A stretch of 64,000 nt of DNA from Atopobium sp. oral taxon 199 str. F0494 (GTDB taxonomy: Bacteria > Actinomycetota > Coriobacteriia > Coriobacteriales > Atopobiaceae): contig NZ_KE150486.1 in assembly GCF_000411555.1 (NCBI RefSeq), positions 62,001 to 126,000 on the forward strand, in the 5' to 3' direction. Positions 1 to 8,700 of this stretch are shown here, piece after piece. The stretch's first letter is position 1; each line of letters starts with the position of its first letter. The notes below the pieces were generated by a model that did no database searches, was not told the origin of the DNA, and saw nothing but the letters and a program-made list of their open reading frames with translations. Both the position numbers and the translations under genes were made by a program.

Positions 1-1009
1 TATCAATAAAATCCAGCTCATTAAGCTGTTCAGTCAGATAGCGGGCGAGAAGTGCTTCTCGCCGCTCAACGGTTGCCATGCCGAGACCCTCAAGATATGC
101 GACAGCTTCTCCTGTAGCGTAAATACCCGCGCCGTCTTGAGTGCCAGCCTCAAATTTCTCGGGGATAGGAGCCCAGACAGCACCGGTTTTTGTGACGGAA
201 TCAATCATCTCGCCGCCGGTGAGGAAGGGAGGCATCTGGTTAAGCAGCTCGGACTTTCCCCACAACACGCCGATACCCATAGGTCCGCACATCTTATGAG
301 CCGAGAAGGCCAAAAAATCGCAGTCAAGCGCGCGAACATTAATGGGGAGGTGAGGTGCGCTTTGAGCAGCGTCGACCACCATATAAGCGCCCATGGCATG
401 CGCGCGTTTGGCCAGAGCGGAGACATCGTTGGAAACTCCCAGTACATTGGATACCTGCGTGACTGAAACAATCTTGGCGCGTTCAGTGATTTTGGACTCG
501 AGCTCCTCTTGCGTGATTTTAAAGTCATCGTTCATGTATAGGTACACAAGGTGAGCGCCTGTTTGGGCGCAGATTTGCTGCCAGGGAATGAGGTTGGAAT
601 GATGCTCCATAATGGAAATGACCACGTCATCACCGGGCTTCAACACCAAGCGTCCGAGGCTGGATGCCACAAGATTCAATGACTCCGAGGTATTGCGGGT
701 AAAAATAATCTCGCGATCACGCGGCGCGCCATCAGCATCCACCGCTCCGATAAAGCGCGCCAACGCCTTGCGGGCATCTCCGATAGCCGCGGTTGCCTCA
801 ACAGAAAGGCGGTACAGGCCACGCAGGGCGTTCGCGTTGATGGTCTCGTAGAAGCGTTTGTGCGCCTCGATGACTGCGCTGGGACGCTGCGAGGTTGCCG
901 CGCTGTCCAAATAAGCGATTTTGGGATTATGGGCCAGGAGAGGAAAGTCTTTCTTATAGGGACTTTCGGTGATTTCAGCGAGCTCTGAGGCGCTAAGACG
1001 AGAAGCCAT
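1..1009 (-). CDS. sufS: Cysteine desulfurase SufS (3' end cut by window edge)
   Basis: SufS is a PLP-dependent group II cysteine desulfurase that supplies persulfide sulfur to the SufBCD Fe-S scaffold. The 336 residues present (family about 410) start at an ATG that overlaps the sufD stop by one base. Visible family features are YLDSAATSQRP near residues 33-43, the EHHSNLIPWQ block near 135-144, VVDAAQSAPH near 211-220, and the PLP lysine in SAHKM near residue 239. The active-site cysteine loop lies beyond the left edge, so catalytic completeness cannot be judged. It is the last visible gene of sufC-sufB-sufD-sufS; a sufU would be expected further left. The gene contains a perfect palindrome at 44-63 belonging to a recurrent motif of this window. 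Confidence 0.95.
   Translation of the reverse strand, partial: MASRLSASELAEITESPYKKDFPLLAHNPKIAYLDSAATSQRPSAVIEAHKRFYETINANALRGLYRLSVEATAAIGDARKALARFIGAVDADGAPRDREIIFTRNTSESLNLVASSLGRLVLKPGDDVVISIMEHHSNLIPWQQICAQTGAHLVYLYMNDDFKITQEELESKITERAKIVSVTQVSNVLGVSNDVSALAKRAHAMGAYMVVDAAQSAPHLPINVRALDCDFLAFSAHKMCGPMGIGVLWGKSELLNQMPPFLTGGEMIDSVTKTGAVWAPIPEKFEAGTQDGAGIYATGEAVAYLEGLGMATVERREALLARYLTEQLNELDFID
44..63. repeat. Inverted pair of the GCGAGAAG motif
   Basis: GGCGAGAAGTGCTTCTCGCC is a perfect inverted repeat with a two-base centre. It lies inside sufS, where it encodes part of a Glu-Ala-Leu-Leu-Ala stretch. The same octamer recurs throughout the window in genes and in gaps, so this is listed as one member of a dispersed motif family and not as a terminator. 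Confidence 0.6.
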
Positions 1010-2169
1010 TACGCGACACCGTCCTTAAACGCCAGCTCTGAGGCATCGTCGAAGTCATGAGCAACGTCAGCACCCAGGACCTTCTCGGCACGCTCGACTG
1101 CAACGTCATGGGAGAGGGCTTCAGGCGCATGGATGATGGCGTCTTCAAAGAGAGCGCGTACAAAGAGACGCTCCGCTTCACGGCGAGAAAGCCCGCGGGC
1201 CTGCAGATATTCGATCTGCTCGGGAGAAACTGATCCGATAGTGGCGCCGTGGTTTCCGGCAACGTCGTCTTCGTCGCAGAGGATGACGGGCATGGTTTTG
1301 CTGACAACGTTATCGCCAAGAATCTGCACCGTCTCGGCCTCGTTGCCCTTGGCGTCCTTGGAGCCGCGGATGAGGTCGATAGTGGCGCGCAGGGTCTTTC
1401 GCGCGGAGTCGTTCAAGATGCCGGACTCGGCGATTTCGGCGCGCGTGGTCCGTCCGCGCATGCGGGCGACGTGGTTGATGTCGAGAAGTTCCTCGTGATC
1501 GGCATGATAGCGGCTGTTCAAGTCAAGATGCGCACGGTCACCCGCGAGGTTGACTGCAAATCCTATGCCGAGAGCGCCTCCGCCAAGCGCATATTGGTGC
1601 ACGTCAATAAGGGCGTCCTTATGCGCTTCAATGCCGATGCTTTCAAGATGCTGCTGATCATCATCAATGCCGAGCATTTCTATGAGGTGCACATGAGCGC
1701 CTGCTTCGGCGACAATACGCACGAGAGCTCCGCTTGTCGCTGGAACGTCCGTATTGTCCGCGCCGTTTGTGTTGTTATTGCCGCCTGCGGCTTCGGCGTT
1801 CTTCTCGCCAGCGCGAGCAACGACAACGACAGTTGCTTCAGCGCCTTCGCACACCATAATGCCCGCGTTTGCGCATTCGTTTGTGGCAGCCGATACCGAG
1901 ATGACAACAGGTTCTTCGCGCTTGGTATGAGCGGGAACTTCATAGTAGGCTGCTTCAAAGACCTGAGAGTCTATGTAGCTTGTGACCTCAGCTCCCATGC
2001 CACATTCAATACGCTCAAAAAGACGGGGGAGTGGAAGATATACCGTTCCCGCATTGGTTGTCTTTGGGACTGTCAGCGTCAGCGCGTTAGCGTGCAGGCG
2101 GTTCCATGTTTGCGCGGGAGGAACATTGGCGGATTCGATACGGATGTTTTCAGCTCTGTGTTCAGCCAT
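1009..2169 (-). CDS. sufD: Fe-S cluster assembly protein SufD
   Basis: SufD pairs with SufB and the ATPase SufC in the scaffold that builds Fe-S clusters. The protein has 386 residues. The right-handed beta-helix SufB/SufD core fills the C-terminal half, with the family blocks SRYHADHEELLDINHVARM, RATIDLIRGSKDAKG and the terminal LSRREAERLFVRALFEDAI. Between residues about 120 and 150 there is a Gly/Asn/Ala-rich, low-complexity stretch that looks like a flexible loop. The start ATG overlaps the sufB stop codon by one base (TAATG), and its own stop overlaps the sufS start in the same way, so translation is probably coupled through the whole operon. Confidence 0.93.
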   Translation of the reverse strand: MAEHRAENIRIESANVPPAQTWNRLHANALTLTVPKTTNAGTVYLPLPRLFERIECGMGAEVTSYIDSQVFEAAYYEVPAHTKREEPVVISVSAATNECANAGIMVCEGAEATVVVVARAGEKNAEAAGGNNNTNGADNTDVPATSGALVRIVAEAGAHVHLIEMLGIDDDQQHLESIGIEAHKDALIDVHQYALGGGALGIGFAVNLAGDRAHLDLNSRYHADHEELLDINHVARMRGRTTRAEIAESGILNDSARKTLRATIDLIRGSKDAKGNEAETVQILGDNVVSKTMPVILCDEDDVAGNHGATIGSVSPEQIEYLQARGLSRREAERLFVRALFEDAIIHAPEALSHDVAVERAEKVLGADVAHDFDDASELAFKDGVA

Positions 2170-3587
2170 TAGCCAATCGCTCCTTCCATTTCTAGTTTAA
2201 TAAGATTGTTCATCTCAACGGCGTATTCCATAGGGAGTTCTTTTGAGACGGGATTTGCGAAACCGTTAACCACGAGCGTACGCGCCTCGGATTCAGAACA
2301 GCCGCGGCTCATGAGATAGAGGATGGTGTCGTCAGAAATGCGACCGATAGTTGCCTCATGGCCAACCTGCGCGGTGGCGTTTCGGACGTCCATTTCCGGA
2401 ATAGTGTCTGAGCGGCTGATATCGTCGAGCATGAGCGATTGACAAGAAACAGATACACGGGCGTTGGCCGCTTTGCGTCCAATCGTGACGGCGGAGCGGA
2501 AGGTATTGATGCCGCCGTCCTTGGAGATGGACTTCGTGTCAACTGACGCCGTATTGTCAGCGCCGTTAATGATGACCTTGCAACCAGTGTCCAGATCCTG
2601 CGTAGCGCCGGCAAAGGTAATGCCCGTAAAATCGCAGTTGGAGCGGTCGCCCTTGAGAATGGTCGATGGGTAGAGATACGAAACGTGGCTGCCAAAAGAG
2701 CCGGAGACCCACTCCATGCGGGCGTCAGAGCCGATAAGAGCGCGCTTGGTGTTGAGGTTGTACATGTTCTTGGACCAATTTTCGATGGTTGAGTAGCGCA
2801 GTCGCGCTCCGTCTTTGACAAAGAGCTCAACGGCCCCCGCGTGGAGGTTTGCGGCATAGTACTTCGGTGCAGAACAACCTTCAATGAAGTGCAGGTCAGC
2901 GCCTTCCTCAACAATAATGAGCGTATGCTCAAACTGTCCGGCACCCTGGGCGTTCAGACGGAAGTAGCTTTGCAGCGGATAGTCAAGGCTCACGCTGGCC
3001 GGCACAAAGACAAATGATCCGCCTGACCAGACGGCATAATGAAGCGCCGCGAACTTATGGTCGGAAGGAGGAATCAACGTGCCGAAGTACTGTTTAACAA
3101 CGGGCTCCCACACAGGGTCATGCAGAGCATCTTCAATCGTGGTGTAAATGACGCCCTGTTTGGCGACCTCTTCACGCATGTTGTGGTAGACAATCTCGGA
3201 ATCGTATTGAGCGCCGACGCCGGCAAGGCTTTCTGCCTCCGCCTTAGGGATGCCCAGACGCTCAAAGGTGTCACGAATATCTTCGGGAACGTCTTCCCAG
3301 TTGTTTGATTGCTTTGTTTGAGGCGAGACGTACGTGGAGATATGATCCATATCAAGTCCTGCAATGGATGGCCCCCAGTTGGACGCCATGGCGCGCGCAT
3401 GATAGGTTTCCAGCGCCGAAAGGCGGAACTGAAGCATCCATTCCGGTTCGTCTTTTTTGGCCGAGATGGCACGTACAATCTCAGGAGTAAGGCCGTCTTC
3501 ATAGCGCTCATAGCCCTCTTCGGACTTGGTGAAGTCATACAGGGAGCGGTTAATGTCAGCGACCTCTGACCGCTTCTTCTCGCTCAC
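2169..3587 (-). CDS. sufB: Fe-S cluster assembly protein SufB
   Basis: SufB is the main scaffold subunit on which the nascent Fe-S cluster is assembled. At 472 residues it has the usual length. Diagnostic blocks are YTTIEDAL, the FVFVPASVSLDYPLQSYFRLN region, EGCSAPKYYAANLHAG, and the C-terminal VGHEATIGRISDDTILYLMSRGCSE. It carries the SRSDTIPEMDV version of the C-terminal motif. The start codon is GTG, with the sufC stop embedded in it (GTGA overlap), which supports translational coupling in the order sufC-sufB-sufD-sufS. Confidence 0.96.
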   Translation of the reverse strand: MSEKKRSEVADINRSLYDFTKSEEGYERYEDGLTPEIVRAISAKKDEPEWMLQFRLSALETYHARAMASNWGPSIAGLDMDHISTYVSPQTKQSNNWEDVPEDIRDTFERLGIPKAEAESLAGVGAQYDSEIVYHNMREEVAKQGVIYTTIEDALHDPVWEPVVKQYFGTLIPPSDHKFAALHYAVWSGGSFVFVPASVSLDYPLQSYFRLNAQGAGQFEHTLIIVEEGADLHFIEGCSAPKYYAANLHAGAVELFVKDGARLRYSTIENWSKNMYNLNTKRALIGSDARMEWVSGSFGSHVSYLYPSTILKGDRSNCDFTGITFAGATQDLDTGCKVIINGADNTASVDTKSISKDGGINTFRSAVTIGRKAANARVSVSCQSLMLDDISRSDTIPEMDVRNATAQVGHEATIGRISDDTILYLMSRGCSESEARTLVVNGFANPVSKELPMEYAVEMNNLIKLEMEGAIG

Positions 3588-4366
3588 TCGTGGGCACCGC
3601 CTTCGGAAACTTCGACGTCCTTCTCGCGCTCAAAACGTTCGAATCCGGTGCGGTCAATCTCGTCAATGAGAGAGGCGGGACCGTCGGCCACAAGATAGCC
3701 TTTAACCATCACGTGCGTGTGATCAACGTCCAGGCGCTCAAGGATGCGGGTGTTGTGGGTGATGATCAAGAGCGAGCCGTCGCAGGATGTGCGGTAAGCT
3801 TCGATGCCGCGCGAAACGACAGCGAGCGCATCGATATCCAGGCCGGAATCGGTTTCGTCGAGAATGGCGAGCTTGGGCTTCAACAGCAGAAGCTGAAGCA
3901 TTTCAATCTTTTTCTTCTCACCGCCTGAGAAGCCTACGTTAAGCTCGCGCATCAGAAAACTCTGGTCAAGCTCAAGCTGGTCGGAAATCTCTCCTACGCG
4001 CTTGCGGAAGCTGCGAGCGGTAGCCTTGAGTTCCGGGCGCATCTGCGTGATGGTACGTAGGAAGGAATAGAGAGGCACGCCGGGAATTTCCACGGGCGCC
4101 TGATATGAAAGGAACATGCCGGCAAGAGAACGCTTGTCGGGAGAAACGTCGGTGACGTCCTGGCCGTCAAATACGATGGAGCCGGACGTGACGCCGTATG
4201 TCGGGTCTCCCATAACAACACGGCCAAGCGTTGACTTGCCCGCGCCGTTCGGCCCCATGAGCACATGGGTTTCACCGAAACCGACGGTGAGATTAATGTC
4301 ATGCAGAATAGGTTTATCTTCTATACCTGCAGAGACACCGCTTACGCGGAGGAGTGTATCTGTCAT
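3584..4366 (-). CDS. sufC: Fe-S assembly ATPase SufC
   Basis: SufC is the ABC-type ATPase that drives conformational change in SufBD. The 260-residue reading has Walker A GPNGAGKST, the signature FSGGEKKKIEMLQL and Walker B LAILDETDSGLD, typical of SufC. An in-frame ATG 48 bases upstream exists, but the start at 4366 follows an AGGAG ribosome site at the right distance and begins with the family-typical MTDTLLRVSGVSAG. It is the first gene of the operon and is divergent from hisS. No Rrf2-type regulator gene lies beside it. Confidence 0.95.
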   Translation of the reverse strand: MTDTLLRVSGVSAGIEDKPILHDINLTVGFGETHVLMGPNGAGKSTLGRVVMGDPTYGVTSGSIVFDGQDVTDVSPDKRSLAGMFLSYQAPVEIPGVPLYSFLRTITQMRPELKATARSFRKRVGEISDQLELDQSFLMRELNVGFSGGEKKKIEMLQLLLLKPKLAILDETDSGLDIDALAVVSRGIEAYRTSCDGSLLIITHNTRILERLDVDHTHVMVKGYLVADGPASLIDEIDRTGFERFEREKDVEVSEGGAHE

Positions 4367-4541
4367 ATATCTCTCCTGTATCGCTATACGCAGGCCCTGG
4401 GTTGGTATGCGCATACTGGTAACGACTGAGTCATACCCGAAGGCTGACTAATTCATACTAAGTTATAGGAATTAAAAAACAAGCCTCGGGGGACAGTTTG
4501 TCGAAAAATGTGGAGCGATCTTTATGCGATGCGCAATCTTT

Positions 4542-4572
4542 TTGCGCAACCTTTTGCGCATGCGGGTATACT
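4542..4572 (+). promoter_or_regulatory. Possible hisS promoter
   Basis: A TATACT hexamer at 4567-4572 lies about 30 bases before the hisS ribosome site. The best -35 candidate is TTGCGC at 4542-4547 with a long 19-base spacer, so only the -10 is convincing. The sufC/hisS divergent gap also holds AT-rich sequence on the other strand that could serve sufC. Confidence 0.35.
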
Positions 4573-4604
4573 TGCACCATCTGTGAATCACGACGGGAGG
4601 GTAC

Positions 4605-5918
4605 ATGGGCCAGCGAATTCAAGGCACCGAGGATCTGTACGGCGGTTATATGCGCTCATGGGAGCGCATGCAGGATATCGCGCGCCATTTGTTTGGCACC
4701 TATGGCTTTGACCGTATTGAAACGCCTGCAATCGAGCAGGTAGACACCTTTGTTCACGGTATCGGCGAGTCAACTGATGTGGTGCGCAAGGAGATATTCC
4801 GTGTATTTTCCGGCGCGCTTTTGGAAGACCTTCTGGCTTCGGGAAGCGAGAGGGGCTTGAAGGCTCGTCAGCGCATGGCCATGCGCCCTGAAGGGACTGC
4901 AGGCGTCGTGCGTGCGGCTGTCGAGCATAACTTCGTGCCGCAGGGGGCGGCTCCCGCCAAGATGTGGTACGCGGAAGCGATGTTTCGCGGAGAACGTCCG
5001 CAAAAAGGAAGGCTTCGCCAGTTCCACCAGGTAGGTGTGGAGTGGCTTGGCGCGTCCGATCCCGCCTCTGACGCTGAGTCCATTATCATGCTCATGCAGT
5101 TCTTCCGCGAGTTGGGCTTTGATACGTCGCGTCTGCGACTTGCGATTAATTCGATGGGTGATGCCGCGTGCCGGCCGACATACCGCAAGAAGGTCAGGCG
5201 GTTCATTCTTGATCATGCCAATCAGATGTGCGATGACTGTCTAGAGCGCGCTGAGGTCAATCCGTTGCGCGCCTTTGACTGTAAAAACGAAGGTTGCCGC
5301 GCTGTCATGATGAGTGCTCCTCTCATTTCCGACAATCTCTGCGACGACTGCCGAGCACATTACGAGCAGGTTAAGGCATATCTTGATGCAGCCGGTATTG
5401 CGTATGTTGAAGATCCAACACTGGTGCGCGGTCTCGATTACTATACGCGCACCGTGTTTGAAGTCGAGGCGCTGGACGCAGGCGTCGGTGCCATCGGCGG
5501 TGGCGGCCGATACGATGGTCTTATGGAGCTTGAAGGTGGAAAGCCTACGCCAGGCGTTGGCTTTGCCGTCGGCTTTGAGCGCATCATGTTGGCGCTGGCG
5601 ACACAGGGCATTGAAACGGATATCGCAGCTCCTTGTTGCGTGTACGTTGCAACTACCTCTGCCGAAGAGGCGCGTGAGGCATTTTCTGTCGTGCTCGCAC
5701 TTCGTGGTGCCGGCATCCGCACGGAAGCTGATCGTACAGGCCGCTCTCTCAAAGCTCAGTTCAAGCAGGCAGATAAGTTGGGAGCAAAGCTTTGTGTCGT
5801 GCTCGGACCCGATGAGGTAGCTGCGGGTGTAGCGACGCTTCGGGATATGACAACTCACGAGCAAGTACAGGTTCCTGCAGATCAACTTGTTGAAGAGGTG
5901 CGTCAACGCTTGGCGTAG
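4605..5918 (+). CDS. hisS: Histidyl-tRNA synthetase
   Basis: This class II synthetase charges tRNA-His in the cytoplasm. The 437-residue protein shows motif 2 RPEGTAGVVRAAVEHN, the histidine loop LVRGLDYYTRTVFE, and motif 3 GVGFAVGFERIMLAL, followed by the C-terminal anticodon-binding domain. A cysteine-bearing insertion (CDDCLERAEVNPLRAFDCK) is the form common in many bacterial HisRS. The segment before motif 2 is about 16 residues longer than in E. coli HisRS. The start ATG is preceded by GGGAGG. It is followed 57 bases later by murQ on the same strand. Confidence 0.97.
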   Translation: MGQRIQGTEDLYGGYMRSWERMQDIARHLFGTYGFDRIETPAIEQVDTFVHGIGESTDVVRKEIFRVFSGALLEDLLASGSERGLKARQRMAMRPEGTAGVVRAAVEHNFVPQGAAPAKMWYAEAMFRGERPQKGRLRQFHQVGVEWLGASDPASDAESIIMLMQFFRELGFDTSRLRLAINSMGDAACRPTYRKKVRRFILDHANQMCDDCLERAEVNPLRAFDCKNEGCRAVMMSAPLISDNLCDDCRAHYEQVKAYLDAAGIAYVEDPTLVRGLDYYTRTVFEVEALDAGVGAIGGGGRYDGLMELEGGKPTPGVGFAVGFERIMLALATQGIETDIAAPCCVYVATTSAEEAREAFSVVLALRGAGIRTEADRTGRSLKAQFKQADKLGAKLCVVLGPDEVAAGVATLRDMTTHEQVQVPADQLVEEVRQRLA

Positions 5919-5975
5919 CTTTGAGACTTCCGGCTCAAATGGCGAGAATTACGTAGCTCACAGAAGGTGAAGTGT

Positions 5976-6866
5976 GTGATTGATTTAGCAAAACTGACGA
6001 CGGAATCGAGAAATCCTCGAACTATGAATTTGGATGAAATGAGTCCGCTTCAGCTTGTGAGCGTAATGAATCAGGAAGACTTGTGCGTTGTATCCGCCGT
6101 TAAGACAGTTCTACCTCAAGTTGCCATTGCTGTTCAATGGGCGAAGGAAGCCTTTGAAGTGGGTGGCCGCCTTATCTATTTTGGAGCGGGGACATCGGGA
6201 CGTTTGGGAGTATTGGATGCAGTTGAGTGTCCGCCAACGTTTGGCGTGTCATCTGATGTGGTTGTTGGTCTCATAGCAGGTGGCGAAAGAGCTTTCGTAC
6301 GAGCCGTTGAAGGTGCTGAAGATGATCCTGAACTCTGTAAAAAAGAGCTTATTGCCATCAATTTGAAAGAAAGTGACTTGGCTGTTGGTCTTGCGGCAAG
6401 CGGGCGCACACCATATGTCATTGGAGGCTTGCGGTACGCCAAAGAAATTGGTTGCAGAACCGTTGCCATAGCATGTAACAAAAACTCTGCCATAGGAAAG
6501 GAAGCAGATTTAGCCATCGAGCCAACGCCAGGTCCGGAAGTTCTTACCGGATCCACTCGCCTAAAAGCGGGTACTGCCCAGAAAATGATTCTCAATATGA
6601 TCTCAACGGGTTCAATGGTAGGCATTGGAAAGGCGTATCAGAATTTGATGGTTGACGTGCAACAAACTAATAACAAGCTTGTAGTACGAGCCCAAAATAT
6701 CACTATGGCAGCTACCGGCTGTGCACGGGATGAGGCAGCTGCAGCCTTACATGAAGCAAATGGGAGCGCAAAAGTTGCGATTGTAATGCTTCTTACCAAG
6801 GTTTCGGCCAAAGAAGCACAAAACCAACTTGATGCCGCTCAAGGTCATGTGAGAGATGCTCTATAA
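5976..6866 (+). CDS. murQ: N-acetylmuramic acid 6-phosphate etherase MurQ
   Basis: MurQ cleaves the lactyl ether of MurNAc-6-phosphate, giving GlcNAc-6-phosphate and D-lactate. The 296-residue protein has the SIS-domain glycine motif FGAGTSGRLGVLDAVECPPTF, the ASGRTPYV block, the TGSTRLKAGTAQKMILNMIST signature and a C-terminal helical tail. The GTG at 5976 is preferred over the GTG at 5967 because AGAAGG sits eight bases upstream and the product then begins VIDLAKLTTESRNP, matching the family start. It lies upstream of a MurP-type PTS and a MupG-type hydrolase, forming a muramic-acid salvage set. Confidence 0.95.
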   Translation: MIDLAKLTTESRNPRTMNLDEMSPLQLVSVMNQEDLCVVSAVKTVLPQVAIAVQWAKEAFEVGGRLIYFGAGTSGRLGVLDAVECPPTFGVSSDVVVGLIAGGERAFVRAVEGAEDDPELCKKELIAINLKESDLAVGLAASGRTPYVIGGLRYAKEIGCRTVAIACNKNSAIGKEADLAIEPTPGPEVLTGSTRLKAGTAQKMILNMISTGSMVGIGKAYQNLMVDVQQTNNKLVVRAQNITMAATGCARDEAAAALHEANGSAKVAIVMLLTKVSAKEAQNQLDAAQGHVRDAL

Positions 6867-6886
6867 AAGCCTCTGTACGCACATAT

Positions 6887-6938
6887 TTGTCAGTCGGATC
6901 TAGCAATCGGATTTGTCAGTCGGATCTAGCAATCGGAT
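6887..6938. repeat. Perfect 26-bp tandem duplication
   Basis: Two exact head-to-tail copies of a 26-base unit that begins TTGTCAGTCGGATC occupy the gap between murQ and the PTS gene, and a third, partial echo follows. The gap from 6867 to 7084 is otherwise AT-rich with weak promoter-like hexamers (for example TATAAC at 6998-7003). The exact identity of the copies suggests a recent slippage event. It could alter expression of the PTS gene. Confidence 0.8.
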
Positions 6939-7084
6939 CTGGCAATTGTCATAAAGTTACCGTTCACCGAGTGTTTTATACATGGAGTAACGCTTTATAT
7001 AACGATGATTAAAATTTCAATTGAGTGTGTTTAATTGCATGAAATGTAAGCGTGCTAAGGTAACTGAGAGAAAGAAGGAAGCAT

Positions 7085-8572
7085 ATGGATTACACCAAAC
7101 TTTCAGGTGACATCCTTGCTGCGGTAGGTGGTAAGGAAAATGTCCTAGGTAATATGGTTTGTATGACACGACTTCGTATTAAAGTAGCCAATCCTGCGAA
7201 AGTGAATTCCGAGGCTGTTAAAGCCATTGACGGCGTTATGGGTTTGGTCGAGGATGGCGATAGGCTTGAGGTGGTTCTTGGACCTGGCGTCGTGAATAAA
7301 GTAATCGTTGAGTTTGCGAAACTTACCGGCATTGCCGCAGGCGACGTTTCTGATGAGAGTGCTTCTCAGGCAGCAGAAGGTAATAAGGCTGCTCAAAAAG
7401 CTACCTATGAGAATAAACCCGTGCAGCGCTTTCTCAAAAAGATCGCGAACATCTTTGTCCCATTGTTGCCCGGTATCATTTCTGCAGGTTTAATCAACGG
7501 TATCATCAACGTCATTAACTTCTCAACCAAAAAGGCTTTCGTTGGTGAGTGGTGGTTTGCAGCCATTTGGACCATGGGTTGGGCACTCTTTGCATATCTT
7601 CCCATCCTAGCCGGTGAGAATGCCGCCAAAGAGTTTGGTGGCTCTCGAGTGCTGGGAGCCATGGCCGGTGCACTCTCCATCGCTAACGCCGGTATGCCGC
7701 TTCTTGCTACTCAGATGGTTGACGGTAAAGCGGTTCGCCTTGTACACCTTCCTTTTGAACTTCCGTCAGTGGCGTTTGCAAACGGTACGTTTACGGTTGG
7801 CGCTTCCAATCTTTTTAACGCAGCTGCCGGAGGCATGATTGGTGCAATTATCTGTGCCATTTTCTTTGCGTGGCTCGAGAAGAACTTCCACAAGATTATG
7901 CCGAATGTTTTGGATACGTTCTTAACGCCGCTTTGCACGGTTATCGTTGGCGTCATTGCAGCGGTTTTTGTACTTCAGCCGCTCGGCGCATTCCTGACTC
8001 AGGCAATCTTCTTCATTCTTCAGTTCTTCTACGACAAGCTCGGCGTTTTTGGCGCCTATCTTCTTGGCTCTACATTCCTGCCTCTAGTTTCTGTGGGCCT
8101 TCACCAGGCACTGACTCCAATTCACGTTATGCTGAACAATCCGGAGGGTCCGACTCAAGGTATCAACTTCCTTTTGCCTCTTTTGATGATGGCCGGTGGT
8201 GGTCAAGTAGGAGCCGGTCTTGCACTGCTTCTTAAGACCAAAAACACGCGCGTTAAGAAATACCTGACCGAATCTATTCCTGTTGGTATTCTCGGTATTG
8301 GCGAGCCTTTGATGTATGCGGTTACCCTGCCTCTTGGAAAGCCGTTTATCACTGCCTGCCTTGGTTCAGGTATCGGTTCCGTTGTGGCTTACCTTTTCCA
8401 CCTCGGTACGGTCTCCCAAGGTGTCTCGGGTCTCTTTGGCCTCTTAATCGTCCAGCCAGGAAATCAGGTCTTCTACGCGCTTGCCATGATTGTTGCGTAT
8501 GCATCGGGTTTTGTGCTTACGTGGTTCTTTGGCGTTGACGAAAATCGCATTGACGACGTCTTTGGCAAGTAA
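7085..8572 (+). CDS. murP: PTS EIIBC, probable N-acetylmuramic acid transporter MurP
   Basis: This glucose-superfamily PTS permease takes up and phosphorylates an amino sugar. Residues about 1-75 are the EIIB domain with phospho-cysteine C26 in NMVCMTRLRIKV. Residues about 110-490 are the EIIC membrane domain with about ten hydrophobic segments and the family motif PVGILGIGEPLMYAVTLPL. No EIIA domain is fused, as in MurP. Substrate assignment rests on the neighbours murQ (etherase) and a MupG-like muramidase, so MurNAc or a MurNAc-containing disaccharide is the likely substrate. A good GAAGGAAG ribosome site precedes the ATG. No MurR/RpiR regulator lies in the cluster. Confidence 0.85.
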   Translation: MDYTKLSGDILAAVGGKENVLGNMVCMTRLRIKVANPAKVNSEAVKAIDGVMGLVEDGDRLEVVLGPGVVNKVIVEFAKLTGIAAGDVSDESASQAAEGNKAAQKATYENKPVQRFLKKIANIFVPLLPGIISAGLINGIINVINFSTKKAFVGEWWFAAIWTMGWALFAYLPILAGENAAKEFGGSRVLGAMAGALSIANAGMPLLATQMVDGKAVRLVHLPFELPSVAFANGTFTVGASNLFNAAAGGMIGAIICAIFFAWLEKNFHKIMPNVLDTFLTPLCTVIVGVIAAVFVLQPLGAFLTQAIFFILQFFYDKLGVFGAYLLGSTFLPLVSVGLHQALTPIHVMLNNPEGPTQGINFLLPLLMMAGGGQVGAGLALLLKTKNTRVKKYLTESIPVGILGIGEPLMYAVTLPLGKPFITACLGSGIGSVVAYLFHLGTVSQGVSGLFGLLIVQPGNQVFYALAMIVAYASGFVLTWFFGVDENRIDDVFGK

Positions 8573-8609
8573 CATATAACGCCGGGCGATTGTTTTTTCG
8601 TACATACTT

Positions 8610-8643
8610 CCCCTCGCTCAGGCATACTGGGTGAGGGGATTTT
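8610..8643 (+). terminator. Terminator-like hairpin between murP and mupG
   Basis: CCCCTCGCTCA pairs with TGGGTGAGGGG over 11 positions (two wobbles) around an eight-base loop, followed by ATTTTG. The T-run is short, so it may attenuate transcription into the next gene without fully stopping it. Confidence 0.6.
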
Positions 8644-8676
8644 GCGAGAAGAACGCGAGCGCTGTGCCCTTCTCGC
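8644..8676. repeat. Inverted pair of the GCGAGAAG motif
   Basis: GCGAGAAG at 8644-8651 and CTTCTCGC at 8669-8676 form an 8-bp inverted repeat with a 17-base loop just upstream of the mupG start. The motif is the recurrent octamer of this window; here it is intergenic, so codon usage cannot explain it. Confidence 0.65.
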
Positions 8677-8700
8677 CATTGAAAGATTTTTGGAGCATAG

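Noticed and set aside
1249..2172. Open frame of 307 codons on the plus strand across sufD
   Set aside because: Antisense to a well-supported gene, no ribosome site, Cys-rich nonsense composition and no family pattern.
5241..5906. Open frame of 221 codons antisense to hisS
   Set aside because: No ribosome site and no recognisable domain; a shadow of hisS.
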